Source: JAJISG01 sp964347325
GTDB taxonomy: Archaea; Thermoplasmatota; Thermoplasmata; RBG-16-68-12; JAJISG01
DNA length: 64,000 nucleotides
Assembly: GCA_964347325.1 (NCBI GenBank)
Contig: CAYFYA010000004.1
Location: forward strand, 52,348-116,347
Direction: 5' to 3'
Position numbers and translations under genes: made by a program. Each line of letters begins with the position of its first letter. Position 1 is the first letter of the stretch. Positions 35,790-43,232 of the stretch are shown piece by piece. The notes beneath the pieces were generated by a model. The model made no database searches, had not been told where the DNA came from, and saw only the letters and a list, made by a program, of their open reading frames with translations.

Positions 35790-36662
35790 TCACAGGCGGC
35801 GATGCCAGCCGCAGTCGCTCGTTACGGTATTCCCCTCCTTCTTCAGAGGCCCAAGACACTGTGGGCAGCGGGCTTTCCCGATGAGGTGTTCGATCCACAC
35901 AGCCCGGACCTCCTCCACCGTTTCGGTGTTGATGTCGTCGAGGATGGCCCTCAACTCAGGCGTCGTCGCGAGCGCCTTCAGGTTCACCTCTGGGAGACGT
36001 ACCACTCTCTCAGCCCGTCGGTGGAGCAGGGGCGCGACGAGGATGCCTGCCCCGATACCCGCCAAGTGGGCCTCCACGGCGACCCCTGGAGCGCCGAATA
36101 TGAGAAGGACGAACTGGAAGGCGGCGATCACCCCAACAGCGAGGTAGACGGGCACCCGAGGCATTATCAGGAAGCCGAGAACCATGAATATTCTGTCGTG
36201 CGGGTAGAGGATGAGGAAGGCGCCGGCGAGGCCCATGATGGCCCCGGAGGCCCCCAGGGCGGGGGTGGGGTCGCCCCAGTGTATCGAGCCATACACGGTG
36301 GTGGCGAGGACTCCCGTGGTGAGATATATCATCGCAAAGGTCCGGCTCCCGACCCTGTCCTCCAGGGGGAGACCCAGCAGGTACAGGATGAGGACGTTGC
36401 CGACGACGTGCAGGATGTCCAGGTGGAGGAACATGGAGCTGATGAGGGTGTGGATGCGGAGGTCCTGCAGATCCGTAGGTCGGAAGGTGAGGTCTAGCAC
36501 CGAGCCCGTTGGCAGGGAACCGAGGATGGAGAGGAAGAACAGAAGCATGAAGATGGCCAAGTTCCCCAGCACAAAGGACTGGGAGAAGTAGGCCTTCCTC
36601 ACCAGGGGGTAGATGATGCTCAGCGCGATGATGCTGAAGACGACTACCTGAAGCCAGACCAC
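35790..36662 (-). CDS. Rhomboid-family intramembrane serine protease
   Basis: Polytopic protease of 290 residues with six predicted membrane helices. The catalytic serine lies in GASGAIMGLAGAF and the likely histidine in VEAHLAGIGAGILV; HLDILHVVGNVLILYLLG matches the conserved H/N helix. A C-terminal soluble part has a CPQCLGPLKK half ribbon with a later CGWH that could complete a zinc site. The start is 26-27 nt from the palindromic TATA box shared with the gene at 36716. Confidence 0.93.
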   Translation of the reverse strand: MVWLQVVVFSIIALSIIYPLVRKAYFSQSFVLGNLAIFMLLFFLSILGSLPTGSVLDLTFRPTDLQDLRIHTLISSMFLHLDILHVVGNVLILYLLGLPLEDRVGSRTFAMIYLTTGVLATTVYGSIHWGDPTPALGASGAIMGLAGAFLILYPHDRIFMVLGFLIMPRVPVYLAVGVIAAFQFVLLIFGAPGVAVEAHLAGIGAGILVAPLLHRRAERVVRLPEVNLKALATTPELRAILDDINTETVEEVRAVWIEHLIGKARCPQCLGPLKKEGNTVTSDCGWHRRL

Positions 36663-36683
36663 GGGTTATCGTAGAGGGTGGAA

Positions 36684-36693
36684 TTCTTAAGAA
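36684..36693. promoter_or_regulatory. Palindromic bidirectional TATA box
   Basis: TTCTTAAGAA is a perfect palindrome. Its centre is about 26.5 nt from the rhomboid start codon on the left and 27.5 nt from the GTG at 36716 on the right. One box in this position could place polymerase in either direction for two leaderless mRNAs. Confidence 0.6.
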
Positions 36694-36715
36694 CCTTGTC
36701 TGCTACCAGGGATTC

Positions 36716-37303
36716 GTGCAAGTGGACGTCTCAATCGATGTCATGGAGAGCGAGGATGTCTACCCGCCTTCAGAGGACACCTGGCTCCTCCTGGAGGCCA
36801 TCGACTTGGAAGGGGCCACGAGGTTCGCGGATGTCGGCACGGGAACGGGGATCATCGCGCTCCATGCCGCGAAGGGCTGCCGAACCGTCGCCACGGACGT
36901 CAACCCTTACGCCGTGGCCCTTTGCCGCCGCAATGCTGATTCCCTCGGTCTCCCGTTGGAGGTGGTCCAGACGGACCTGTTGGCCGGTCTCAGAGGGACA
37001 TTCGATGTCATCGCCTTCAATCCACCCTACCTTCCGTCCGGCGAGACCAGTTTGTGGATCGAGAAGTCTTGGAGCGGAGGCCTCGATGGAAACGAGGTGA
37101 TTCTCCGTTTCCTCGAGCAGGTGGGGGATCGGCTGGCCTATGGAGGGAGGGTCTACCTGCTACTGTCGTCCCACAACCGTCGGGCGCTTACGCGGGCCAG
37201 GCAGCTGTTTCATGCCAGACCCCTGGTCCGCAAGCCTCTGTTCTTTGAGGAGATTGTAGCCGTCGAGTTGAGGAGCAAGGGAGCCCCAGGGAACAACCTA
37301 TAA
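36716..37303 (+). CDS. HemK2/PrmC-like methyltransferase
   Basis: Class I SAM-dependent methyltransferase of 195 residues related to archaeal and eukaryotic HemK2 (N6AMT1), which modifies glutamine in release factor aRF1. VYPPSEDTWLLLEAI is the family N-terminus, ADVGTGTGIIALHAA the SAM loop, TDVNPYAVALCRRNA motif II and FNPPYLPSG the catalytic NPPY. GTG start, leaderless by promoter geometry. It ends 31 nt upstream of prs. Confidence 0.9.
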   Translation: MQVDVSIDVMESEDVYPPSEDTWLLLEAIDLEGATRFADVGTGTGIIALHAAKGCRTVATDVNPYAVALCRRNADSLGLPLEVVQTDLLAGLRGTFDVIAFNPPYLPSGETSLWIEKSWSGGLDGNEVILRFLEQVGDRLAYGGRVYLLLSSHNRRALTRARQLFHARPLVRKPLFFEEIVAVELRSKGAPGNNL

Positions 37304-37334
37304 CCACGGTGACGTTATCGAACACCGTGGTGCT

Positions 37335-38189
37335 CTGAAGATAATCAGCGGATCCGCCTCTCTTCCCCTCTCGGGTCGTCTGTCGCAGGAGCTTGGGGCG
37401 ACCCTCTTTGAGGCGGAGGTGAGCGAGTTCGCCGACGGTGAGCTCTATGTCAGGATCCCGGAAGACTTGGATGGGGAGGAGATCATCCTCGTCCAGACGA
37501 CCTATCCCAACGACAAGTTGCTGGAGCTATACCTCCTTCAAGACGCCCTCTCGGACTCGGCGAAGGAGAGCCTCACCGTGGTCGTCCCCTACTTCGCTTA
37601 CGGTCGGCAGGACAAGCGTTTCGAAGAGGGGGAGGCCATCAGCTCTCGGGCTATCGCTCGTCGCGTGCGGGTGGACGCCAACAGGATGCTCACCGTGGAC
37701 GTGCACCACAAGCGGGTCCTGGACTACTTCGACGGGATGATGCTCGACGTATCGGGGATGCCCGCCCTCGCCCGATACCTTGAGGAGGATGGCGTCGACA
37801 TGGTACTTGCACCCGACGAGAATGCCTCCCGCCACGCGAAGCTCGTCGGAGACCTCATGGGAGTAGGGTGGGACTATCTCAAGAAGGAGAGGATCGACAG
37901 CTGGACAGTGGAGACGGAGGAGAAGGCGCTGGGGGTGAAGGACCTCAGAGTCGCCGTTGTTGATGATGTGATATCCACTGGCGGGACCATGGCGAGCGCT
38001 GCGAGGATTCTCAAGGATCAGGGTGCGAAGTCGGTCGTGGCAGGGTGCATCCATGGCCTATTCGTCAAGGGAGCGGAGGACCGGCTGAAGGTCTTCGACG
38101 ACATCGTGGCCACGGACACCGTATCGAGCAGCCACAGCAAAGTATCCGTCGCACCTGAGCTGGCAAAGGAGATCAAGACTTTTTCATGA
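37335..38189 (+). CDS. prs: Ribose-phosphate pyrophosphokinase (PRPP synthetase)
   Basis: Makes PRPP from ribose 5-phosphate and ATP for nucleotide and His/Trp synthesis. About 284 residues: N-terminal KIISGSASLPLSGRLSQELG, flexible loop YGRQDKRFEEGEAISSR, divalent-metal site DVHHKRVLDYF and the PRPP loop VVDDVISTGGTM. The frame has no ATG, GTG or TTG before GTG 37419, which would cut 28 conserved residues. CTG 37335, just after GGTGCT, gives the expected N-terminus (MKIISGSAS). A TATA-like CCTATAACC lies at 37298-37306. Confidence 0.93.
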   Translation: MKIISGSASLPLSGRLSQELGATLFEAEVSEFADGELYVRIPEDLDGEEIILVQTTYPNDKLLELYLLQDALSDSAKESLTVVVPYFAYGRQDKRFEEGEAISSRAIARRVRVDANRMLTVDVHHKRVLDYFDGMMLDVSGMPALARYLEEDGVDMVLAPDENASRHAKLVGDLMGVGWDYLKKERIDSWTVETEEKALGVKDLRVAVVDDVISTGGTMASAARILKDQGAKSVVAGCIHGLFVKGAEDRLKVFDDIVATDTVSSSHSKVSVAPELAKEIKTFS

Positions 38190-38272
38190 TTCATTCAGCC
38201 TGACGGGAGGGGGTCTATGAAGAGGATCCCCAAACCTAGAGTATCAGCGCTCCCTCGTGATGACTTGCAGCC

Positions 38273-39334
38273 CTAAGCTTCCCCCACAACAGGCTTGCAG
38301 ACGGGGCTCGCCCTTTCCAGATACCTATTGAAAGCGATATTGGCTATGGAATTTGAATAGCCTGTGATGCGCGAGAGGTTGTCAACGATGGTCTTGAGGG
38401 CCAGAAGCTCCTGCGGCTCTTCCACGCTGCTGAAGAGGGCCTTGTGAAACTCCTGCAGTTTAGTCTCCATTTTCTTGCTCGCGAGGACAGTTTTGTTGGC
38501 CAGCTTGATATCCCTCGTGATGAGGGCCGCAAGCCCGTTGCCATATAGTGTTGTGGCCTCATCGGCGGCCTCTTTCAGCGCCCTGAGGAGAGACCAATCG
38601 TATTCTCCCTGGCGGTCGATGAGATCCAGCACATTCTCCGCTATGTGGGTGGCGCAGTCCGCCACCGTTTCAAGTTCCTTGGAGATGAGGCGGTAGCCCG
38701 CATTGTTGAGCCTGCTCCCCATCCCAAGCTTCGTAATCAGGGAATCGTCCTGCTGGGCGGATAAGACCAGGCGGACAATGAGCCAGTACATCATGTCGGC
38801 GTCGTCCTCCCTTCGTATGGCGTCCTCCGCCAGCGACCTGTCCTTCGTGATGAGGGCTTCGATCGACTCCCGAAGCATGGTGCTCCCGAGGTTGTAAAGA
38901 CGTTTGATGAGGGAATCTATAGGGAACTTCGATGGCTCCAGCGAGCACTGGAGCAGCGCCTGGTTGCCGGTCTCCTCGATGATGCCCAACCCCATGAGTC
39001 TCTTGGAGACTCCACGGATCTCATCGAGGTGCTCGCTCTTCAGGCGGGATGAGGACCTTACAACGAGCCGCTCCCGTCCCAGGACGTAGTTGCCGACGAT
39101 GATGCGCTCTAGCATGCCAGGCTCATCCATTGCATCAGCGTCGATCACATAGTCTGGAACAGGACGCTCAAGGCGCTTGCGTGCGCTCTCGGGTGCCAGC
39201 ATCCGGATCGAGTCACCTTCCTGAACTATGAAGACCTGGTCTCCCTTCTTCAGGTTCTGCGTCTCGGCCCACTGCTTAGGGAGAGAAACGGTAAGAGTGG
39301 AGATTCCCACCTTCTGTATCTTCCTGCTCTCCAT
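38273..39334 (-). CDS. AbrB-PhoU phosphate uptake regulator (paralogue 2)
   Basis: A 353-residue AbrB/SpoVT DNA-binding domain (MESRKIQKVGISTLTVSLPKQWAETQNLKKGDQVFIV) followed by two PhoU-type three-helix repeats (for example TKLGMGSRLNNAGYRLISKELETVADCATHIAENVLDL). It has the same architecture as the genes at 4231 and 50840 but clearly diverged. A CAATATATACTG box centred near 39360 lies 26 nt from the ATG, so the mRNA is leaderless. Divergent from the CBS gene. Confidence 0.9.
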   Translation of the reverse strand: MESRKIQKVGISTLTVSLPKQWAETQNLKKGDQVFIVQEGDSIRMLAPESARKRLERPVPDYVIDADAMDEPGMLERIIVGNYVLGRERLVVRSSSRLKSEHLDEIRGVSKRLMGLGIIEETGNQALLQCSLEPSKFPIDSLIKRLYNLGSTMLRESIEALITKDRSLAEDAIRREDDADMMYWLIVRLVLSAQQDDSLITKLGMGSRLNNAGYRLISKELETVADCATHIAENVLDLIDRQGEYDWSLLRALKEAADEATTLYGNGLAALITRDIKLANKTVLASKKMETKLQEFHKALFSSVEEPQELLALKTIVDNLSRITGYSNSIANIAFNRYLERASPVCKPVVGEA

Positions 39335-39392
39335 TGATGCCAGCCTCTATTTCAGTATATATTGAAAGCGACTATATAAGAGTTGGATACAT

Positions 39393-39890
39393 ATGGCAAA
39401 GGCTCTCTACGTGGTTCCAGGTGTGCCCTTGGTGTGGAAGAGGCCAGACCTGGACGGCTACGAAGCTCAGGAAAGGGTCTTCCTCGAGGACCTTTCGGGT
39501 TCGAGCGCGGGGGACCTTCTGGAGCCGAAGAATCCTGCGATATCTCCGGATGCAACCGTTCGCGACCTTCTGTTCAGGATGATAACGGAGAGGAAGCTCG
39601 CCTTTGTCATCTGGCGGAATGGCCCCCACGGGGTTGTCACCTACCAGGATGTGCTCCGGAGCTTCGCCGCCGGTGAGAGTGCTAAGACCAGCAAAGTTTC
39701 GGAGATCGTTGGCCAGGAGGGAATGTTCGCAGTGGAGGCTGAGACGCCAGCGCTGCCTCTGCTCTGGTGGATGATTAGGAGTTCGGTTCCTATGGTGGCG
39801 GTCTTCAGGGGGGAGAAGTTCCTGGGGATTTTCACCGCCTCCAGCGCCTTCGGGCAGGCCAGAGAGTCCAGGAAGGCTGCTCCCCTCTAG
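39393..39890 (+). CDS. CBS-domain pair protein
   Basis: A 165-residue protein with two degenerate CBS motifs: residues about 33-90 (LLEPKNPAISPDATVRDLLFRMITERKLAFVIWRNGPHGVVTYQDVL) and about 97-155 (VSEIVGQEGMFAVEAETPALPLLWWMIRSSVPMVAVFRGEKFLGIFT). CBS pairs usually bind adenosyl ligands. The CTATATAAG box (39371-39379) lies 14-22 nt from the ATG. It is divergent from an AbrB-PhoU regulator, so a link to phosphate or energy sensing is possible. Confidence 0.8.
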   Translation: MAKALYVVPGVPLVWKRPDLDGYEAQERVFLEDLSGSSAGDLLEPKNPAISPDATVRDLLFRMITERKLAFVIWRNGPHGVVTYQDVLRSFAAGESAKTSKVSEIVGQEGMFAVEAETPALPLLWWMIRSSVPMVAVFRGEKFLGIFTASSAFGQARESRKAAPL

Positions 39891-39970
39891 CCGTGAGCCA
39901 TTATCTTACATTTACGCGGTAGTTACAATATCCGTCGCGAAAATACTCTATAGGCCGCCAACTCTGCAGC

Positions 39971-40141
39971 CTAGTCGGGCCTCTCAACCTCGGCGGGAAC
40001 GGCAGGAATCATCCACGTGGTCTTCCCATCGTGTACGAGGACCGCACCACAGGTTGTGCATCTGGAGTACTGATTCCTCGCCTTATCCTCTCCGAGGAAC
40101 TCCTGCTTCTCATGAGGGCATTCCTTCGGGTCCACGGACAC
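39971..40141 (-). CDS. Small zinc-binding protein, 56 residues
   Basis: Short gene easily missed by length filters. From GTG 40141 (or GTG 40135) it encodes about 56 residues with one zinc-binding set: CPHEKQEF near residue 8, then YSRCTTCGAVLVHDG near 25-39, giving Cys, His, Cys and Cys ligands, and a C-terminal TTWMIPAVPAEVERPD. A CATATATG box (40156-40163) lies 20-26 nt upstream of the two GTGs, as in other leaderless genes here. Codons are GC-biased like the neighbours. I do not recognise a named family; a single-knuckle ribbon is likely. Confidence 0.65.
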   Translation of the reverse strand: MSVDPKECPHEKQEFLGEDKARNQYSRCTTCGAVLVHDGKTTWMIPAVPAEVERPD

Positions 40142-40225
40142 AGCTTAGACAGTCCCATATATGAATGTGAAGGTCTTCGAAGAGCCAGCAAAGAGTTTAA
40201 GCCCTTCGGGTGTTCCTTTTAGCCG

Positions 40226-40918
40226 GTGGCTCGAAAGAAGCGAAAGAAGAAAGAGGAGTACCAATTCGAAGTCCCGGATTTCGACGAAGCCGAATTTATG
40301 CGGAAGGAGATCCTGTGGGCCAAAGCCGCGGTGGTCACGGTCGGCTACGCCTTCGCCATCGGCGCGGCCTGCTTTGGACTCTCGATAGTTGGGTTCGCCT
40401 ACCTCGCTCCATTGGTCGGACTGGGGGCCCTCTATGGCCTGCGCTACCTGTACCCCGCCGCGAAGATCGACACCTCGAAGTTCGACAGAAAGGTGTGGGC
40501 GGGGAACGGAGCCACATTTCTCTTCGCCTGGCTGGCCTTCTGGGTTCTGCTTCTTAATCCGCCCTTTGTCGACGTCTCTCCCCCTGTTATCCAGAGAGCC
40601 AAGGTCGGTTTCCCTGGGGATTCCTTGGATGATATGGTGGAGATCAACCTCGCCGAAGGACAGATTGCCTTTGACCTTGGGTCCAACACCAGCGTCCAGG
40701 TTCTGGTCCTGGTGACGGACAACGTAGGGGTGGTGCGGGTCGAGGCTACGTTGGACGGTGGCGAGGCGGCTAGTCTCCCGGTGACGGCGAATCCTCACTG
40801 GTATCGCCTCACGATTTCCCCGGCCCAGGAGGGTGAACTCTACGTGGTCGTGGTAAGAGCGGTCGATCAGCAGAACCTGTGGTCCAATTCACAAGAGATC
40901 CGGATAGTCACCTCGTAG
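40226..40918 (+). CDS. Membrane protein with extracytoplasmic Ig-like domain
   Basis: 230 residues, family not recognised. A lysine-rich cytoplasmic start (MARKKRKKKEEYQFEVPDFD) precedes two or three hydrophobic segments (about 33-75 and 90-112). A C-terminal beta-rich domain of about 110 residues follows (VQVLVLVTDNVGVVRVEATLDGG...), similar to bacterial Ig-like or Bap-type beta sandwiches, probably outside the cell. GTG start at 40226. Its 3' end overlaps the convergent cca gene by 11 nt. Confidence 0.75.
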   Translation: MARKKRKKKEEYQFEVPDFDEAEFMRKEILWAKAAVVTVGYAFAIGAACFGLSIVGFAYLAPLVGLGALYGLRYLYPAAKIDTSKFDRKVWAGNGATFLFAWLAFWVLLLNPPFVDVSPPVIQRAKVGFPGDSLDDMVEINLAEGQIAFDLGSNTSVQVLVLVTDNVGVVRVEATLDGGEAASLPVTANPHWYRLTISPAQEGELYVVVVRAVDQQNLWSNSQEIRIVTS

Positions 40919-42248
40919 GGTCCCAGGGGAGGCCTCGATCGAGAAACATCGAAAGGATGTCTTCGTGCCCTTCCTCGAGGATCTCATCACCCTCGAGGAC
41001 CGAGAACCCGGTTGCCACCCCCCTCACAAGGTGCTTGCCCAGACTGAGAGACGGAAGGGCGGCCCGTAGGGCCTCAGAGGCTGCCACGTGCTCTCTTACA
41101 ATCTCCACTACGAGACGGTTCCCTTCGATGTAGGGCCCTCTGACCAGGTCCTCCGAGGTCCTCCACCTCATGATGAAGTCGTGTGCGTTGTCCAACCATG
41201 GAGGAGGCCCGAAGTGTTTCTTCACAGGTGGTAGGTGCCCAGAGACGAGTTCTAGCAAGACGCGCCACTCCTTCTCGAAGAGCAGGGGCACTGACTTCAT
41301 GACCTCAAACTCGTTCGAAGAGAGGAAGTCGACGACGGCGCTCTCAGCCTTCCTCACCTGAGGGAATAGTACATCCTCGGGCAGGTCAGGGACGGAGGAG
41401 GTGACCATGATTATGGACGTGCCCCTGCCGACAAGCTCCTTCTGGAGTTCGGCCCGATTCCTCCTCTTTGGTTTCTTGGGGAAGAAAAACTCCCTTTGAG
41501 GTTCCGCTAGATACTCTCGGGCACCCAGGATGAAGGTGCTGAGAGACTCCATCGAGACGGCGGACGCCGCATTCCTCTTGCCATCCACTGGATCCACAAA
41601 GACGAGTGGTTCATCGAAACCCCTCTCCGGCTCGGCCTCGAGCCGAAGCTGGATCTGGGGACGCCATTCCCGAGCCCCTTCGAGAACACCTCGGAAGGTC
41701 CTGTACCGGAGCACGAGCAGTTCGCACAGATACCCGGAGAAGCCATGAACCCTGGCCTCCGCCCCGTAGGTCCCGATGCCCTTCATGAAGCGCTTGAGGA
41801 GACGCACCTGGTCCTTCTCCTTCAGCTTCTCCTGCACGTAGGCGAGGTGGAAGGGAGTCCGGTCCACGGCGGACATCCGTGCCGACGGCTCCTCGAGTCT
41901 GTAGCAGGGGACCACATCGGCATCGTAACCCTTGAAGAGTCCTCTGGTGTAGGGGTGCTCTGCGTACCGTCTGGTCGGGTTGTCGAGCACGCCGCCAAGT
42001 TCAAGTCCCCACCGCTCCAGATCATCCCGGGAGGTGGTTGGTGGGAACGTGACGAAGATGTCGATTTCTGGTTCCTTCAGGAAGGTGTCCTTTGCCACCG
42101 AACCCACGAGGAGGGGCTTACCAGGGATCTTGGCCCTTCTGGCCCTGTCTTCAATGCCTTCTATGAGTTCCGAGGCGGCGCTGCGAACTGCCTGGGTTTC
42201 TTCAGGGGTGGGCTTGATTTCAGCCAACACCTCTTCCTCGAGGGTCAC
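40908..42248 (-). CDS. cca: CCA-adding enzyme (tRNA nucleotidyltransferase, archaeal class I)
   Basis: Adds or repairs the 3' CCA of tRNA; neither tRNA gene in this window shows an encoded CCA, so the enzyme is needed. 446 residues with the nucleotidyltransferase signature GSVAKDTFLKEPEIDIFVTFP, the class I archaeal middle domain (HPYTRGLFKGYDADVVPCYRL) and a C-terminal tRNA-binding part (GHLPPVKKHFGPPPWLDNAHDF). GTG start. Tail-to-tail with the membrane protein gene at 40226. Confidence 0.96.
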   Translation of the reverse strand: MTLEEEVLAEIKPTPEETQAVRSAASELIEGIEDRARRAKIPGKPLLVGSVAKDTFLKEPEIDIFVTFPPTTSRDDLERWGLELGGVLDNPTRRYAEHPYTRGLFKGYDADVVPCYRLEEPSARMSAVDRTPFHLAYVQEKLKEKDQVRLLKRFMKGIGTYGAEARVHGFSGYLCELLVLRYRTFRGVLEGAREWRPQIQLRLEAEPERGFDEPLVFVDPVDGKRNAASAVSMESLSTFILGAREYLAEPQREFFFPKKPKRRNRAELQKELVGRGTSIIMVTSSVPDLPEDVLFPQVRKAESAVVDFLSSNEFEVMKSVPLLFEKEWRVLLELVSGHLPPVKKHFGPPPWLDNAHDFIMRWRTSEDLVRGPYIEGNRLVVEIVREHVAASEALRAALPSLSLGKHLVRGVATGFSVLEGDEILEEGHEDILSMFLDRGLPWDPTR

Positions 42249-42378
42249 ATCCTCCCCCTATGCCTGGGAGGGCAAAAGAATGTTGTAGCTGGTAGGCACC
42301 GCTGACATGGATGAAAATTGTGTCGAGGTCTTTATAAGGGCACCCGCAGAGCACCGCCCACAAGGAGGCAGCCGCACG

Positions 42379-42615
42379 TTGCGCCACGCTTCGAAGCTGA
42401 TACAGTGTCTCCGTACGTTGAGGTACGAGCCCGACTCAACGGACGCACTTTTCACTCTAGGCGTGATCTACGCGGAGGAGGGACACAGATCAAAGGCGCT
42501 ACGGTTTCTCCGGAAGGTGGAGGCCCTCGAAGATGCCTACCCCGGTCTGAGAAGGCTCATGAGCAAGGTTCTGAGGCGTCACCCCCCTCGTGGACGGGAG
42601 ACTTCTCGGCCCTAG
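42379..42615 (+). CDS. Small TPR-like protein
   Basis: About 78 residues comprising a single clear TPR-like helix pair (YEPDSTDALFTLGVIYAEEGHRSKALRFLRKV) and a basic C-terminus. A TATA box (CTTTATAAGG, 42329-42338) predicts transcription from about 42361, followed by GGAGG at 42364-42368 and TTG at 42379, so this start is preferred over an upstream ATG at 42307 that precedes the promoter. Function unknown; an adaptor role is possible. Confidence 0.6.
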   Translation: MRHASKLIQCLRTLRYEPDSTDALFTLGVIYAEEGHRSKALRFLRKVEALEDAYPGLRRLMSKVLRRHPPRGRETSRP

Positions 42616-42728
42616 ATACTCCCTTACTCCTCTGGATGCATACAAGCGCAAAATACGACAGCGGCGGTGGTCGCGGGGCGCTCGTAGTTTCAATATCGCT
42701 GAACCAGTGGATGGATTCGTTAGGGTAG

Positions 42729-42892
42729 TGGGGGCAGAGGGATTTGAACCCCCGTCAGCGGGTTTCGCCTACAGGCCGTAAGGCCTGCCAAACGGGTCGT
42801 CGCTCCAGTTATTCATCACGACTCAGCAAACCCGTTCCTAATCATTCCCAGTAACTGGAGCCCGCCAGGATCCCGGGCTACCCCATGCCCCC
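42729..42892 (-). tRNA. tRNA-Trp (CCA), intron-containing
   Basis: Exon 1 is 42892-42855 (38 nt, ending with loop CTCCAG) and exon 2 is 42763-42729 (35 nt). The acceptor stem GGGGGCA/TGCCCCC, D arm, anticodon stem GCGGG/CCCGC and T arm with TTCAAAT all form. Anticodon CCA specifies Trp. The 91-nt intron (42854-42764) sits at the canonical 37/38 position. A bulge-helix-bulge can form: CTCC-AG/T-TAC pairs with GTA-GGCG-AA/A with one mismatch in the central helix. No CCA is encoded. It lies 4 nt downstream of eL41 and probably shares its promoter. Confidence 0.93.
42764..42854 (-). ncRNA. Box C/D-like guide RNA within the tRNA-Trp intron
   Basis: In the intron sense: box C-like AATGATTA (42846-42839), D' CTGA (42826-42823), C' GTGATGA (42819-42813) and a degenerate D, ACGA (42800-42797). 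The guide before D' pairs over 7 bp with AAACCCG so that the fifth nucleotide faces C39. The guide before D (AACTGGAGC) pairs perfectly with GCTCCAGTT and its fifth nucleotide faces C34. Haloferax tRNA-Trp introns are known to guide methylation at these two positions. A further hairpin CAGGCC-TTAC-GGCCTG occupies 42787-42772. Confidence 0.75.
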
Positions 42893-42896
42893 AGGG

Positions 42897-42965
42897 CTAT
42901 CGTTGCCTCATCTTCTGCTGACGCTTTCGACGGCGCATTCGCTTCTTGCGCCACTTCCAGCGCAT
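42897..42965 (-). CDS. rpl41e: Ribosomal protein eL41 (22 residues)
   Basis: A 22-codon gene starting MRWKWRKKRMRR and ending with KMRQR, nearly all Arg/Lys/Gln/Trp/Met. It closely matches the eukaryotic and archaeal eL41 consensus MRxKWRKKRMRRLKRKRRKMRQ. In the ribosome eL41 is an alpha-helical rod at the subunit interface. ATG at 42965 with GGGG four nt upstream. A TATA box at 43034-43042 predicts a leader of about 47 nt. The stop codon is 4 nt from the 5' end of tRNA-Trp on the same strand. Confidence 0.87.
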   Translation of the reverse strand: MRWKWRKKRMRRRKRQQKMRQR

Positions 42966-43033
42966 ATTTCCCCGCTTCTTCCATGCGCGGGAACTACGCT
43001 TTATCGCATCACCTGGGGTCCCTAAGGGGACAA

Positions 43034-43042
43034 GTATATAAG
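43034..43042. promoter_or_regulatory. Shared TATA box for eL41/tRNA-Trp (-) and GNAT gene (+)
   Basis: CTTATATAC on the minus strand, GTATATAAG on the plus strand. Leftward it predicts a transcript start near 43012 for eL41 and tRNA-Trp. Rightward it predicts one near 43063 for the structured leader and the acetyltransferase gene. Confidence 0.5.
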
Positions 43043-43062
43043 AACCAAAGCGCCTAAAGCGT

Positions 43063-43160
43063 GGCATGGCGTAGCAAGCCGTCCTCGGTGGGTAGGTAGC
43101 CCAGGGCTAGTCCGGGACCCCCGACAACGAGGCGGTGGCGCCAATTTCTGGGGCAGGCTT
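43063..43160 (+). ncRNA. Candidate structured leader or small RNA
   Basis: No protein is evident here. The + strand can fold into a three-way junction: an outer stem CCTCG (43083-43087) with CGAGG (43128-43132), extendable by CCG/CGG, encloses hairpin TAGCC-CAG-GGCTA (43097-43109) and hairpin GGG-ACC-CCC region (43113-43123). It would be the 5' leader, about 170 nt, of the acetyltransferase gene. It matches no RNA family I know. Confidence 0.3.
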
Positions 43161-43232
43161 CCAAGTGTGTTGAGTTCCCTAGTGGCCCTTCGAGCAGCCG
43201 TCCCGCCAAGGCCGGCAAGGAGGGCTGACGAG

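Noticed and set aside
40009..40191. 60-codon minus-strand frame overlapping the small zinc protein
   Set aside because: Ser/Arg-rich shadow; the alternative frame 39971-40141 has the Cys/His ligands and promoter spacing.
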